From Stappia sp. (GTDB taxonomy: Bacteria; Pseudomonadota; Alphaproteobacteria; Rhizobiales; Stappiaceae): a stretch of 64,000 nt of DNA. Position 1 is the first letter of the stretch, and each line of letters opens with the position of its first letter. Position numbers and translations under genes: made by a program. The DNA is taken from NCBI RefSeq assembly GCF_040110915.1, contig NZ_CP157793.1:3719001-3783000 (forward strand), read 5' to 3'. Shown piece after piece: positions 46,464 to 55,599 of this stretch. The notes beneath the pieces are model-generated. The model searched no databases. It was not told the origin of the DNA and was given only the letters and a program-made list of their open reading frames with translations.

Positions 46464-46758
46464 GGCGCCCGCGTGATCCTTCTTCGACCCTGCCTTCGAT
46501 CCTGCCCGGGCCCCTGCGCGCACCGGCAAGGATGCGCGTCGACAGCGCACCGGGCGCCGGCGAGACCGAGAGGTAGGAGGGGCGCCGGGCGAGGTCAACG
46601 TTTTCTTTTGCCATTGCAAGGCAGTCGGCCTATGACTCGGCCCGGTTTGCTTCGGCTTTCCTCGGTTTTCGACCGGCGTCGGCGCGTCGCGCGCGGCGCT
46701 TCTTCCGGCCGCCATCCGCCGGCCGCCCCCATGGAACACGCGTGAAACGGCAAAGGCA
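46464..46758. other. Divergent gap metX / hisC (295 bp)
   Basis: No gene. A 12-bp direct repeat TTCGAC/TCCTGCC type lies at 46483-46506. A TTGACC hexamer on the minus strand near 46590-46600 may be a -35 for metX, with a poor -10. I searched for the SAM-II riboswitch common before metX in this class and could not find its conserved core. Confidence 0.5.
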
Positions 46759-47862
46759 ATGCACCCAGACATGACGCGTCCGACGCCCCGCCCCGGTATC
46801 CTCGACATCGCGCCCTATGTTCCGGGCCGGTCGAAGTCGACGGGCGGCGCGAAGCTGCACAAGCTGTCGTCCAACGAAACGCCGCTCGGCGCCAGTGCCG
46901 CGGCGATCGAGGCGTATCGGGCGCAAGCCGCGCATCTGGAGCTCTATCCCGACGGGGCCTCGCACGGCCTGCGCGCCGCCATCGGCGAGGTCTACGGCCT
47001 CAATCCCGACCGCATCATCTGCGGCAACGGCTCGGACGAGATCCTGGAGCTGATCACCCGCGCCTATATCGGCCCGGGCGACGAGGGCATTTTTTCCCAG
47101 TACGGCTTCCTCGTCTACAAGATCGCGATCCTGGCCGCCGGCGGCACGCCGGTCGCGGTCCCCGAGCGCGACCTGACGGCCGATGTCGACGCCATTCTCG
47201 CCGCCGTCACCGAGCGCACCAAGGCCGTCTTCCTGGCCAATCCGAACAATCCGACCGGCACCTATCTGCCCTTCGAGGAGGTGCGTCGCCTGCATGCCGG
47301 CCTGCCGCCGCATGTGCTTCTGGTGCTCGACGCCGCCTATGCCGAATATGTGCGCCGCAACGACTACGAGGCGGGCATGGAACTGGCGGCGACCGCCGAC
47401 AACGTGCTGATGACCCGGACCTTTTCCAAGATCTACGGGCTCGCGGCCCTGCGTCTGGGCTGGGCCTACGGGCCGGCGCATATCCTCGACGCGCTGAACC
47501 GCATTCGCGGCCCCTTCAACGTGTCGGCCGCCGCCCAGGCCGCCGGCGTGGCGGCGGTGCGCGACCGTGCCTTCCTGGAAGAGGCCGTGCGGCACAACGA
47601 GACCTGGCTGCCCTGGGTGACGCAGGAGCTGGAAGCCCTCGGGCTCGGCGTCACGCCGAGCGTCGGCAACTTCGTGCTGGTCCATTTCCCGGACGCGCCG
47701 GGCAGGACGGCGGCGGAGGCCGATGCCTATCTGGCCGAGCGCGGATGCGTGCTGCGCGCGGTGGGCGCTTATGGCCTGCCGAACGCGCTGCGCATGTCGA
47801 TCGGCACGGAAGAGGCCAATCGCGACGTCGTCGCGGCGCTGAAGGAGTTCCTCGGCGCCTGA
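46759..47862 (+). CDS. hisC: Histidinol-phosphate/aromatic aminotransferase
   Basis: 367 residues, fold type I PLP enzyme. The PLP lysine is Lys224 in [15 protein letters not shown]; the [10 protein letters not shown] motif (about 161-170) and DAAYAEYV (about 191-198) are present. The family converts histidinol phosphate and imidazole acetol phosphate, and many members also transaminate phenylpyruvate and hydroxyphenylpyruvate. The next gene is prephenate dehydrogenase, so a role in tyrosine/phenylalanine synthesis is likely. Start uncertain: ATG 46759 lies 2 bp after AAAGG, ATG 46771 lies 14 bp after it. Confidence 0.93.
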   Translation: MHPDMTRPTPRPGILDIAPYVPGRSKSTGGAKLHKLSSNETPLGASAAAIEAYRAQAAHLELYPDGASHGLRAAIGEVYGLNPDRIICGNGSDEILELITRAYIGPGDEGIFSQYGFLVYKIAILAAGGTPVAVPERDLTADVDAILAAVTERTKAVFLANPNNPTGTYLPFEEVRRLHAGLPPHVLLVLDAAYAEYVRRNDYEAGMELAATADNVLMTRTFSKIYGLAALRLGWAYGPAHILDALNRIRGPFNVSAAAQAAGVAAVRDRAFLEEAVRHNETWLPWVTQELEALGLGVTPSVGNFVLVHFPDAPGRTAAEADAYLAERGCVLRAVGAYGLPNALRMSIGTEEANRDVVAALKEFLGA

Positions 47863-47916
47863 CCATTGCCCGCGGGGGGCGCGCGCGCGTGCCGCCCCGC
47901 CAAGACAAGCTGACCC

Positions 47917-48867
47917 ATGTCCCAACCGCAGTTCACCCGCGTCGCGCTGATCGGCATCGGCCTGATCGGCTCGTCGCTCGCGCATGTCATGCGCGCCCGC
48001 CGGCTCGCCGGCGAAATCGTCGTTTCAACCCGCTCGGAGCACACCCTCGCCCGCGCGCAGGAGCTCGGGCTCGGCGACCGCTATCACCTCGACGCGGCCG
48101 AGGCTGTCACCGGTGCGGATCTCGTCATTCTCTGCGTGCCGGTCGGCGCCAGCGAGCAGGTCGCCAAATGGATCGCCCCGGCGCTCGCGCCGGGCGCCAT
48201 CGTCACCGACGTCGGCTCCACCAAGGGCTCGGTCGTCGCGCAGATGGCGCCGCATCTGCCCGACGGCGTGCATTTCATCCCCGGTCATCCAATCGCCGGC
48301 ACGGAAGAATCCGGACCCGACGCCGGCTTCGCCGAGCTGTTCGAGGACCGCTGGTGCATCCTCACCCCGGTGCCGGACACCGATGCGGAAGCGCTCGCCC
48401 GCCTCACCGCCTTCTGGGAGGCCTGCGGCTCGACCGTCGAGACCATGGACCCCGACCACCACGATCTGGTGCTCGCCATCGTCTCGCATCTGCCGCATAT
48501 CATCGCCTACAACATCGTCGGCACGGCGGATGATCTGGAAGCGGTCACCAAGTCCGAGGTGATCAAATACTCCGCATCGGGCTTCCGCGACTTCACCCGC
48601 CTCGCCGCCTCCGATCCGACCATGTGGCGCGACGTCTGCCTGCACAACAAGGACGCGATCCTGGAGATGCTGGCGCGCTTCTCGGAGGATCTGGCCGCGC
48701 TTCAGCGCGCCATCCGCTGGGGCGACGGCGAGGCGCTGTTCGACCTCTTCACGCGCACGCGCGGCATTCGCCGCTCCATCGTGGAGGCCGGGCAGGACAC
48801 CGACGCGCCGGACTTCGGCCGCCACGCGGCCCGACCCTCGGCGGGCGGCGGGCAGACCTCCGACTAG
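47917..48867 (+). CDS. tyrC: Prephenate/arogenate dehydrogenase
   Basis: 316 residues. NAD-binding Rossmann site VALIGIGLIGSSLA at the N-terminus. The catalytic His region is PGHPIAGTEESGPDAG, with the second landmark DHHDLVLAIVSHLPHIIAY, as in cyclohexadienyl dehydrogenases. It makes tyrosine precursors by oxidative decarboxylation of prephenate or arogenate. It lies 54 bp after hisC, so an operon. A short Ala/Gly/Pro tail is non-conserved. Confidence 0.94.
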   Translation: MSQPQFTRVALIGIGLIGSSLAHVMRARRLAGEIVVSTRSEHTLARAQELGLGDRYHLDAAEAVTGADLVILCVPVGASEQVAKWIAPALAPGAIVTDVGSTKGSVVAQMAPHLPDGVHFIPGHPIAGTEESGPDAGFAELFEDRWCILTPVPDTDAEALARLTAFWEACGSTVETMDPDHHDLVLAIVSHLPHIIAYNIVGTADDLEAVTKSEVIKYSASGFRDFTRLAASDPTMWRDVCLHNKDAILEMLARFSEDLAALQRAIRWGDGEALFDLFTRTRGIRRSIVEAGQDTDAPDFGRHAARPSAGGGQTSD

Positions 48868-48907
48868 ACGCGCGCCCGCCTCCGCCGGTCGGGCGGAGCG
48901 CCGGCGT

Positions 48908-49411
48908 CTACAGCTTGCGGATCTCGTCCTGGCCGGGACAGGTGGCGAGCGCCTCGCTTGCCGTGCGCCCGTCGCCGAGCGGCGCCCCGGGCCAGATCTC
49001 GGCGAGCGGCACCAGCACGAAGGCGCGTTCCCCCATGCGCGGATGGGGGATGCTCAAGCCCTCCTCCTCGACGCGCGCCTCGCCATAGATCAGCACGTCG
49101 ATGTCGATGATGCGCGGCCCCCAGCGCACGTCGCGCTCGCGGCCGAGCGCGCGTTCCACCTCCAGACAGCGGTCGAGCAGCGCGCGGGGGCCAAGCGTCG
49201 TCTCGATCACCGCGCAGGCGTTGCGGTAGTCGTCCTGCGGCACCGGCCCCCAGGGCGGCGTGCGATAGTCGTCGGAGCGCGCGACAACGCGAATGCCATC
49301 GGTTTCGCCAAGGGCGGCGAGCGCCGCCTCCAGATGCGCCCGCGTGTCGCCGATGTTGGAGCCGAGCCCAAGGGCCGCGCGCACCGGCGCGTCCTTCGCG
49401 ACCGCGCTCAT
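48908..49411 (-). CDS. folK: 2-amino-4-hydroxy-6-hydroxymethyldihydropteridine pyrophosphokinase
   Basis: 167 residues. It transfers pyrophosphate from ATP to the pterin in folate synthesis. The opening ALGLGSNIGDTRAHLEAAL and the signature WGPRIIDIDVLIYG (with the two metal-binding Asp) are diagnostic, followed by IPHPRMGERAFVLVPLAEI. The start overlaps the stop of folP by four bases (ATGA). In many rhizobia folB lies between folP and folK; here it is missing from the pair. Confidence 0.95.
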   Translation of the reverse strand: MSAVAKDAPVRAALGLGSNIGDTRAHLEAALAALGETDGIRVVARSDDYRTPPWGPVPQDDYRNACAVIETTLGPRALLDRCLEVERALGRERDVRWGPRIIDIDVLIYGEARVEEEGLSIPHPRMGERAFVLVPLAEIWPGAPLGDGRTASEALATCPGQDEIRKL

Positions 49412-50247
49412 GACAGGCCCTCGCGCCGGGTGGCGCCGACGATCCGCGCCGCATCGGCGTGCGGCTGCACATTGTGAACGCGCACCATCGCGGCCCCCTT
49501 CATCATTGCGATCGTATGCGCGGCGAGCGATCCGTAGAGCCGGTCGTCGGTCTCTACCCGCAGCACCGCGCCGATGAGCCGCTTGCGCGAGGCCCCGACG
49601 AGCAGCGGCAGGCCATGCTTGTGCAGGCTCTCCAGCCGGTTGAGGATCAGATAGTTCTGGTCGAGCGTCTTGCCGAAGCCGATGCCCGGATCGAGCATCA
49701 GCCGCGCGCGGGGAATGCCGGCGCGGTCCGCAAGCTCCATGGAGCGCTCGAAGAAGCGGTCGATGTCGGCGAGGATGTCGATCTGCGGATCGGCCGCCGC
49801 GCGATTGTGCATCATGATCGCGGCGGCGCCGGCCTCGGCCACCGTGTCCGCCATCGCCGGGTCCTTCTGGAAGCCCCAGACATCGTTGACGATCACCGCC
49901 CCGGCCGCGCAGGCCCGGCGCGCGATCTCCGCCTTGTAGGTGTCGATGGACACCGGCAGACCGAGCGCCACCACGTCGTCGAGAACCGGGGAAAGGCGTC
50001 GCCATTCCTCGTCCAGCGGAACGGGCGTGGCGCCGGGCCGTGTGCTTTCGCCGCCGATGTCGAGCACGTCAGCGCCATGGGCGGCCATCTTGCGCGCGCT
50101 CGCCAGCGCGTCCTCGCGCGCCAGAAAGCGCCCGCCATCGGAAAAGGAGTCCGGCGTGACGTTGAGGATCCCCATCACGCGCGGCACGGTGAGGTCGAGC
50201 GATCCGCCCGCAAAGGCGAGGCGCGCCGGATCGGGGAGACGTGTCAT
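49408..50247 (-). CDS. folP: Dihydropteroate synthase
   Basis: 279 residues, TIM-barrel enzyme joining the pterin pyrophosphate with p-aminobenzoate; the sulfonamide target. Motifs GILNVTPDSFSDGG (about 26-39), GADVLDIGGESTRPGA (about 58-73), DPGIGFGKT and GASRKRLIG are complete. It is followed by folK with coupled translation. Confidence 0.96.
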   Translation of the reverse strand: MTRLPDPARLAFAGGSLDLTVPRVMGILNVTPDSFSDGGRFLAREDALASARKMAAHGADVLDIGGESTRPGATPVPLDEEWRRLSPVLDDVVALGLPVSIDTYKAEIARRACAAGAVIVNDVWGFQKDPAMADTVAEAGAAAIMMHNRAAADPQIDILADIDRFFERSMELADRAGIPRARLMLDPGIGFGKTLDQNYLILNRLESLHKHGLPLLVGASRKRLIGAVLRVETDDRLYGSLAAHTIAMMKGAAMVRVHNVQPHADAARIVGATRREGLS

Positions 50248-50351
50248 GGTCGGCCTGGCTGCTCCGCGCGAGAGGTCTTGACGGCATTCGCCCGACCGGC
50301 GCGCACCGCCCGGTCGAAACGGAAGCCGTCATGCGCCCATCGCGCCCATAC

Positions 50352-50407
50352 GTCAAGGGCGGGGCGTCAAGGGCGGGGCGCCAAGGGCGGGGCGTCAAGG
50401 GCAGGGC
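50352..50407. repeat. Four tandem 14-bp units upstream of folP
   Basis: GTCAAGGGCGGGGC at 50352-50365 and 50366-50379, with single-base variants at 50380-50393 and 50394-50407. They lie in the 209-bp gap between folP and the Bcr/CflA transporter gene, about 105 bp before the folP start. Confidence 0.92.
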
Positions 50408-50456
50408 GTCGCGGCACGCCCGCCACCGCTTCCGTCTCGGCGACCGCGGCCGGCCC

Positions 50457-51716
50457 TCAGGGCGCGGAGGCCTCCCCGCGCCGGTTGTAGCGCCCGAGCC
50501 CCACATAGGACCCGACGGCCAGGAACAGCATCGCCGGCGGCACCACGATCATGCCGAGCAGCGGATCGCCCAGGGCGGCGGCCACCAGAGACCCGAGCAG
50601 CCCGGCGCCGAACTGCAGGAAGCCCATCATCGACGAGGCGGCGCCCGCGATCCTGGGAAATCCCTGCAAGGCGGCCGTCGAGGTCGAGGGCAGAGACATG
50701 GCGAGCGAGAAGGCGAAGAGGCCGACCGGCCCCATCACGCCCAGAAACGTCGGCGCGCGCAGCGTGAGCAGCGCGATCATGAGACAGCCCGCGACGACCA
50801 TGCAACTGAGACTGAAGGGCAGCAGCCGGGTCGCGTCGACCCGCTTGAGCAACCTCCCGGTGACGATGGTCCCGGCGATGAAGGAGCCCGATTGCAGCAT
50901 CATCCCGAAGCCGAACTCCACCGGCGTCAGGCCGACGCCGTCGATCAGCACGAAGGGCAGCAGCGTCGCCAGCGTGTAGATCGTGCCGATGCCGAAGCCG
51001 ACCAGCAGGCTGGGCTGGAGATAGCGCGGATCGATCATCAGGCTCAGGTAGTTGCGCAACAGGACGCCGGGCCGCAGATGGGTCCGGTCGATATAGGCGT
51101 TGGTCTCGCGCAAGGCGACGAGCACGGCCCCGGTCAGCCCCACGCCGTAGACGATCATCGCCCAGAAGATCTCGCGCCAGCCGAAGAACTCCAGCGTCAG
51201 CCCGCCGATCGAGGGCGCCAGCGCGGGCCCGAGCGCCAGCATCATGGCGATGGTGTTCATGATCCGCGCCGAGGTCTGCCCGGTGAACTGGTCGCGCACG
51301 ATGGCCCGCGACACGGCCACGCCCACCGAGGCGCCGACGCCCTGCATGGTGCGCGCGACCAGCATCCATTCGATGGTCGGCGCGAAGGTCGCCATCACCG
51401 TGGACACGAGATAGAGCGCGAGAAAGACGAGCGTCACCGCCTTGCGCCCGAAGGCGTCGGTCAGCGGTCCACAGACGAGCTGGGTCAGCGCGAAGCCGGT
51501 GAAATAGGCGGTGAGCGTCAGTTTCACCATGGAGTCCGAGGTATCGAACACCTGCGCCAGCACCGGCATCGCCGGCGTGTAGAGCGCCATTGTGATCGGC
51601 CCGATGGCGACGAGCCCGGCGCCGAGCGCGGCCGTGCGCGCCTCGCTCATCGGCGGGCGCGCGGTGTCGCCGGGCGACGCGCCTCCGGACAGGGAAGGGT
51701 CGGGAACGTCTCTCAT
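50457..51716 (-). CDS. Bcr/CflA-type drug efflux MFS transporter
   Basis: 419 residues, 12 membrane spans, DHA1 family of drug/proton antiporters. Landmarks are DAFGRKAVTLVFLALYLV (A-like motif after span 2), LVARTMQGVGASVGVAVSRAIVRDQF (about 120-145, cited by its ends LVAR and VRDQF) and ALGPALAPSIGG (motif C), as in Bcr and CflA. The N-terminal 22 residues are polar; an internal ATG at residue 23 could also start the protein. The first codon overlaps the stop of marR (ATGA), so the regulator and pump are translated together and probably controlled together. Confidence 0.92.
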   Translation of the reverse strand: MRDVPDPSLSGGASPGDTARPPMSEARTAALGAGLVAIGPITMALYTPAMPVLAQVFDTSDSMVKLTLTAYFTGFALTQLVCGPLTDAFGRKAVTLVFLALYLVSTVMATFAPTIEWMLVARTMQGVGASVGVAVSRAIVRDQFTGQTSARIMNTIAMMLALGPALAPSIGGLTLEFFGWREIFWAMIVYGVGLTGAVLVALRETNAYIDRTHLRPGVLLRNYLSLMIDPRYLQPSLLVGFGIGTIYTLATLLPFVLIDGVGLTPVEFGFGMMLQSGSFIAGTIVTGRLLKRVDATRLLPFSLSCMVVAGCLMIALLTLRAPTFLGVMGPVGLFAFSLAMSLPSTSTAALQGFPRIAGAASSMMGFLQFGAGLLGSLVAAALGDPLLGMIVVPPAMLFLAVGSYVGLGRYNRRGEASAP

Positions 51717-52180
51717 CGCCGGCCTCCGGGGCCGCAGACCGCGAGATTGATCTGCATGCGGTCCAGCAGGGCGAACACCGTGTCGATCTCCTCGGGCGAA
51801 AAGCCCTCGACGGCCTGCGCGCGAATGCCGAGCGCGACCTCGTGAATGCGTGCGAGTGCCGGTTCGGCGGCCTCGGTGAGCACGACGAGCTTGGCCCGGC
51901 GGTCGGCCGGGTCCGGCATGCGCACGACGTAACCGGCGGCTTCCAGCCGGTCGAGACAGCCGCTCACCGTCATCGGCTCGACGCCGAGACGCTCGGCCAG
52001 CGCGCTCTGGCGCAGGCCGGAGTAGTGCTCGACGAAGGCGAGCGTGCGCGCCTCCGAGACGGTGAGGCCGGTATCGGCTTGCGCCAGGGCGCGCTCGAAA
52101 CGGCGACGCATCAGCCGGGCCAGATCGCCGACGAGAAACCCGATGGGCCGCAGCGGCGGCGACGAAACGGTCTGGGACAT
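51713..52180 (-). CDS. MarR family transcriptional regulator
   Basis: 155 residues with the winged helix at about 40-105: LRQSALAERLGVEPMTVSGCLDRLEAAGYV (cited by LRQSALAERL and TVSGCLDRLEAAG) and the wing DPADRRAKLVVLTEAAE. It is the first gene of a two-gene unit with an efflux pump and so is its likely repressor, responding to a small aromatic or drug ligand (inference from family habit). A perfect -10 TATAAT on the minus strand lies at 52196-52201. Confidence 0.93.
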   Translation of the reverse strand: MSQTVSSPPLRPIGFLVGDLARLMRRRFERALAQADTGLTVSEARTLAFVEHYSGLRQSALAERLGVEPMTVSGCLDRLEAAGYVVRMPDPADRRAKLVVLTEAAEPALARIHEVALGIRAQAVEGFSPEEIDTVFALLDRMQINLAVCGPGGRR

Positions 52181-52190
52181 GGATCAGCGG

Positions 52191-52213
52191 ACCTTATTAT
52201 ATGCTTACCTTAT
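52191..52213. promoter_or_regulatory. Candidate MarR-family operator and promoter
   Basis: ACCTTAT is repeated with a 16-bp period (52191-52197 and 52207-52213), overlapping the TATAAT -10 of the marR gene. The region is AT-rich in a GC-rich setting. Autoregulation is inferred. Confidence 0.45.
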
Positions 52214-52350
52214 CAATTGGCCGTCAAACCGGCGCTGTCAACCCGCCCGCAAACCCATGCTGCGTTGCAAGAAACCCTGCGTCCCTGTATAGAGAGCGCG
52301 AAAATCCGCGGGTCCGAGGGGCCCGCGGTCTCTTTTTGGAGCCGGGATTC

Positions 52351-54174
52351 ATGGACTTGCGCAACATCGCCATCATCGCTCACGTCGACCATGGCAAGAC
52401 GACGTTGATCGATGTGCTCCTCAAACAGTCCGGCGCCTTCCGCGACAACCAGCGCACGGAAGAGCGCATGATGGACTCCAACGATCTGGAGCGCGAGCGC
52501 GGCATCACCATTCTTGCCAAGGTGACCTCGCTCACCCACGGCGACACCCGCATCAACATCGTCGACACGCCCGGCCACGCCGACTTCGGGGGCGAGGTGG
52601 AGCGCATCCTGCACATGGTCGACGGCGTCGTCCTGCTGGTCGATGCGGCGGAAGGCCCGATGCCGCAGACCAAGTTCGTGCTCGGCAAGGCGCTGAAGCT
52701 CGGTCTTCGCCCGATCGTCGCCATCAACAAGATCGACAAGTCGGACCAGCGCGCCGACGAGGTGCTGGACGAGGTGTTCGATCTCTTCGCGGCGCTCGAC
52801 GCCGACGAGGACCAGCTCGACTTTCCCGTGCTCTACGGATCGGCCAAGCAGGGCTGGATGGCGCCCAATCCGGACGGTCCGCGGGACTCCATGGAGCCGC
52901 TGTTCGATCTGGTCACCGCGCATGTGCCGGCGCCCGAGTTCGAGGAGGGCGCCTTCCGCATGCTGGCGACCACCATCGAATCGAACCCCTTTCTGGGGCG
53001 CATCCTCACCGGGCGGATCGTCGCCGGCGAGGCGGTGCCCAACATGGCGATCAAGGCGCTGTCGCGCGACGGCAAGACCGTCGAGACGGGCCGGATTTCC
53101 AAGGTGCTCGCCTTCCGCGGGCTTGAGCGCCAGCCGATCGACAAGGGCGAGGCGGGCGACATCGTCTCCATCGCCGGTCTGTCGGAAGCGACCGTCTCCG
53201 ACACGCTCTGCGCGCCGGAGATCAAGGCGCCGATTCCGGCCCAGCCGATCGATCCGCCGACGCTGTCGATGACCTTCCGCGTCAACGACGGGCCGCTCGC
53301 CGGCACCGAGGGCGACAAGGTGCAGTCGCGCGTCATCCGCAAGCGGCTGATGGACGAGGCCGAGGGCAATGTCGCGCTCAAGATCGAGGACGCGGCCGAC
53401 GCCGACGCCTTCATCGTCTCGGGGCGCGGCGAATTGCAGCTCGCCATCCTGATCGAGAACATGCGCCGCGAGGGCTTCGAGCTGTGCGTCGGCCGGCCGC
53501 GCGTGGTCTATCAGACCGGCGAGAACGGCGAGCGTCTCGAGCCCATCGAGGAAGTGATCATCGACGTCGACGAGGAACACTCCGGCGCCGTGGTGCAGAA
53601 GCTGTCGGAGCGCAAGGCGGATCTGCTGGAGATGCGCCCCTCGGGCAGCGGCCGCACGCGGCTCGTCTTCCATGCGCCGACGCGCGGGCTGATCGGCTAC
53701 CAGTCGGAGCTTCTCTCCGACACGCGCGGCACGGCGATCTTCAACCGCGTTTTCCATGCCTATGCGCCGCACAAGGGGGAGATCCCCAGCCGCCACACCG
53801 GCGTGCTGATCTCCAATGGCGACGGCGAGGCGGTGGCCTATGCGCTGTTCAACCTGGAAGACCGCGGGCCGATGCTGATCGATCCGGGCGTCAAGGTCTA
53901 TCGCGGCATGATCATCGGCGAGCACACGCGCGGCAACGACCTGGAAGTCAACGTGCTGAAAGGCAAGCAGCTCTCCAACGTGCGCGCGTCCGGCAAGGAC
54001 GAGGCGGTCAAGCTGACGACGCCGATCCGCCTGTCGCTGGAAGCCGCGCTGTCCTACATCACCGACGACGAACTGGTCGAGGTGACGCCCAAGACCATCC
54101 GCCTGCGCAAGGCGCTGCTCGATCCGCACGACCGCAAGCGCGCCGAACGCGCCGCGACCAAGGCGAGCGCCTGA
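52351..54174 (+). CDS. typA: Ribosome-associated translational GTPase TypA/BipA
   Basis: 607 residues, the family length. GTPase motifs are G1 AHVDHGKTT (10-18), G2 RGITI, G3 [11 protein letters not shown] and G4 NKIDK; then EF-G-like domains and the TypA-specific C-terminus ([15 protein letters not shown] segment present as [14 protein letters not shown], and [23 protein letters not shown] by its ends DLEVN and GKDEA). It acts on ribosome assembly and stress or cold adaptation. The start has GGAG 11 bp upstream. Monocistronic. Confidence 0.97.
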   Translation: MDLRNIAIIAHVDHGKTTLIDVLLKQSGAFRDNQRTEERMMDSNDLERERGITILAKVTSLTHGDTRINIVDTPGHADFGGEVERILHMVDGVVLLVDAAEGPMPQTKFVLGKALKLGLRPIVAINKIDKSDQRADEVLDEVFDLFAALDADEDQLDFPVLYGSAKQGWMAPNPDGPRDSMEPLFDLVTAHVPAPEFEEGAFRMLATTIESNPFLGRILTGRIVAGEAVPNMAIKALSRDGKTVETGRISKVLAFRGLERQPIDKGEAGDIVSIAGLSEATVSDTLCAPEIKAPIPAQPIDPPTLSMTFRVNDGPLAGTEGDKVQSRVIRKRLMDEAEGNVALKIEDAADADAFIVSGRGELQLAILIENMRREGFELCVGRPRVVYQTGENGERLEPIEEVIIDVDEEHSGAVVQKLSERKADLLEMRPSGSGRTRLVFHAPTRGLIGYQSELLSDTRGTAIFNRVFHAYAPHKGEIPSRHTGVLISNGDGEAVAYALFNLEDRGPMLIDPGVKVYRGMIIGEHTRGNDLEVNVLKGKQLSNVRASGKDEAVKLTTPIRLSLEAALSYITDDELVEVTPKTIRLRKALLDPHDRKRAERAATKASA

Positions 54175-54195
54175 CACGGGCGCCGGCCGATAAGC

Positions 54196-55599
54196 TCAGC
54201 GCGGGTCGCGGACCCGCGCGAGCAGGGCCAGCCCGCTGACGAAGAAGACCAGGATTACCGCCATGCCGGCGGCCTGGCTGGCGGTTGCCGCCGTGACCAG
54301 CCCGACAAGCAGCGGCGCGAGGAAGCTCGTCACCTTGCCCGACAGGGCGAAGAGCCCGAAATACTGGGTCAGCATCGGCCGCGGCGCGAGATGCACCAGA
54401 AGCGTCCGCGAGGCCGCCTGCAGGGGCCCCGCCACCGCGCCGAGCAGGCCGCCCAGCACCAGAAAGACCTGTTCCGGCAGGGTCGAAAAGAGCCCGCTCT
54501 CCGCCGCCGGCGGGGCGGTGTCGATCACGAAGAACACCGTGTCCCGATCCACCGACACGAGCCCGAGCCCGCAGACGATCAGCACGACGAGCGCACCGGC
54601 GATCACCGGCTTCGGCCCGAGCCGGTCGTCGAGCCGGCCGCCGATCACCGCGCCGAAGGTGCCGGTCACGGTCAGCAGGATGCCGAAGGTGCCGATCTCG
54701 ATGGTCGACCAGCCGAGCACGCCGGCGGCGTAGATGCCGCCGAAGGCGAAGAGCGCGACCAGCCCGTCCTTGTAGATCATGTTGGCGAGCAGGAAAGTGA
54801 GCACCTGCCGGTTGGCCCGCGCCTTGCGCGCCGTGTCGGCAAGGTCGGAGAGCCCGTGGCGTACCGCCTCCGACAGCCGCACGGCCCGGCGCGGCACGTC
54901 CGGCACCAGAAAAAACAGCGGCAGCACGAAAACGAGATACCACAGCGCCGATAAGGGACCGGCCGCCCGGTCGCCCGCGCGCGTCGCCGGATCGAGCCCA
55001 AGGATCGGATCGAGGCCGAGCAGCGTCTTGCCGGTGTCCGGATTGGCGGCCATCAGCCCGAGCGCCACCACCAGCGAGACGAGCCCGCCGAAATAGCCCA
55101 TCGCCCAGCCGCTTCCCGACAGCCGACCGAGCCGTCGGCGCGGCACGAGATCCGGCATCATCGCATTGGTGAAGACGGTGGCGAACTCCACCCCGAGGGT
55201 GGCGACCGCGAAGGCGACAAGCGCGATGGCGACGCTTGCGGGCGTGCCCGGCACGGCCAGCCAGAGTGCGGCACAGCCAAGCACGAAGGGCACGGAGAAG
55301 GCCGCGATCCAGGGCTTGCGCGCGCCGGTCCTGTCGGCGATCGCCCCGAGCACCGGCGCGAGCACGGCAATGGCGAGCCCGGCGGCGGCCGTGGCATAGC
55401 CCCACAGGGCCTGCCCCTCAGCCGGTGTCGCGGCGACGGCGGAGGCGAAATAGGGCGCGAAGACGAAGGTCGTCACCAGCGTGAAGAAGGGCTGCGCGGC
55501 CCAGTCGAACAGCAACCAGGCCGGCACCGCCCCGCGCGGCACCCCGACGCCGCCGTCGGCGGCATCGGGGTCCCTGTCGTCCCGCGCTGGAGCCGTCAT
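54196..55599 (-). CDS. MFS transporter, Atg22/UMF1-like
   Basis: 467 residues with 11-12 membrane spans. The opening AWLLFDWAAQPFFTLVTTFVFAPYFAS region, cited by FDWAAQPF, with APVLGAIADRTGARKPW after span 2, matches the UMF1 (Atg22-like) group of carriers, whose substrates in bacteria are unknown (amino-acid efflux in yeast vacuoles). The conserved Asn-Ala-Met-Met-Pro-Asp segment near 145 is also typical. Translation is coupled to gdh by a four-base ATGA overlap, so a link to amino-acid metabolism is plausible but unproven. Confidence 0.85.
   Translation of the reverse strand: MTAPARDDRDPDAADGGVGVPRGAVPAWLLFDWAAQPFFTLVTTFVFAPYFASAVAATPAEGQALWGYATAAAGLAIAVLAPVLGAIADRTGARKPWIAAFSVPFVLGCAALWLAVPGTPASVAIALVAFAVATLGVEFATVFTNAMMPDLVPRRRLGRLSGSGWAMGYFGGLVSLVVALGLMAANPDTGKTLLGLDPILGLDPATRAGDRAAGPLSALWYLVFVLPLFFLVPDVPRRAVRLSEAVRHGLSDLADTARKARANRQVLTFLLANMIYKDGLVALFAFGGIYAAGVLGWSTIEIGTFGILLTVTGTFGAVIGGRLDDRLGPKPVIAGALVVLIVCGLGLVSVDRDTVFFVIDTAPPAAESGLFSTLPEQVFLVLGGLLGAVAGPLQAASRTLLVHLAPRPMLTQYFGLFALSGKVTSFLAPLLVGLVTAATASQAAGMAVILVFFVSGLALLARVRDPR

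Noticed and set aside
46464..46660. SAM-II riboswitch upstream of metX
   Set aside because: This is the expected place in alphaproteobacteria, but I could not find the conserved core or the pseudoknot pairing. A covariance-model search (RF00521) would settle it.
52213..54177. A 654-codon frame opposite typA and similar long frames opposite the ABC genes (5413-7698, 7401-9209)
   Set aside because: These are shadows on the other strand of clearly conserved proteins and have no independent support.
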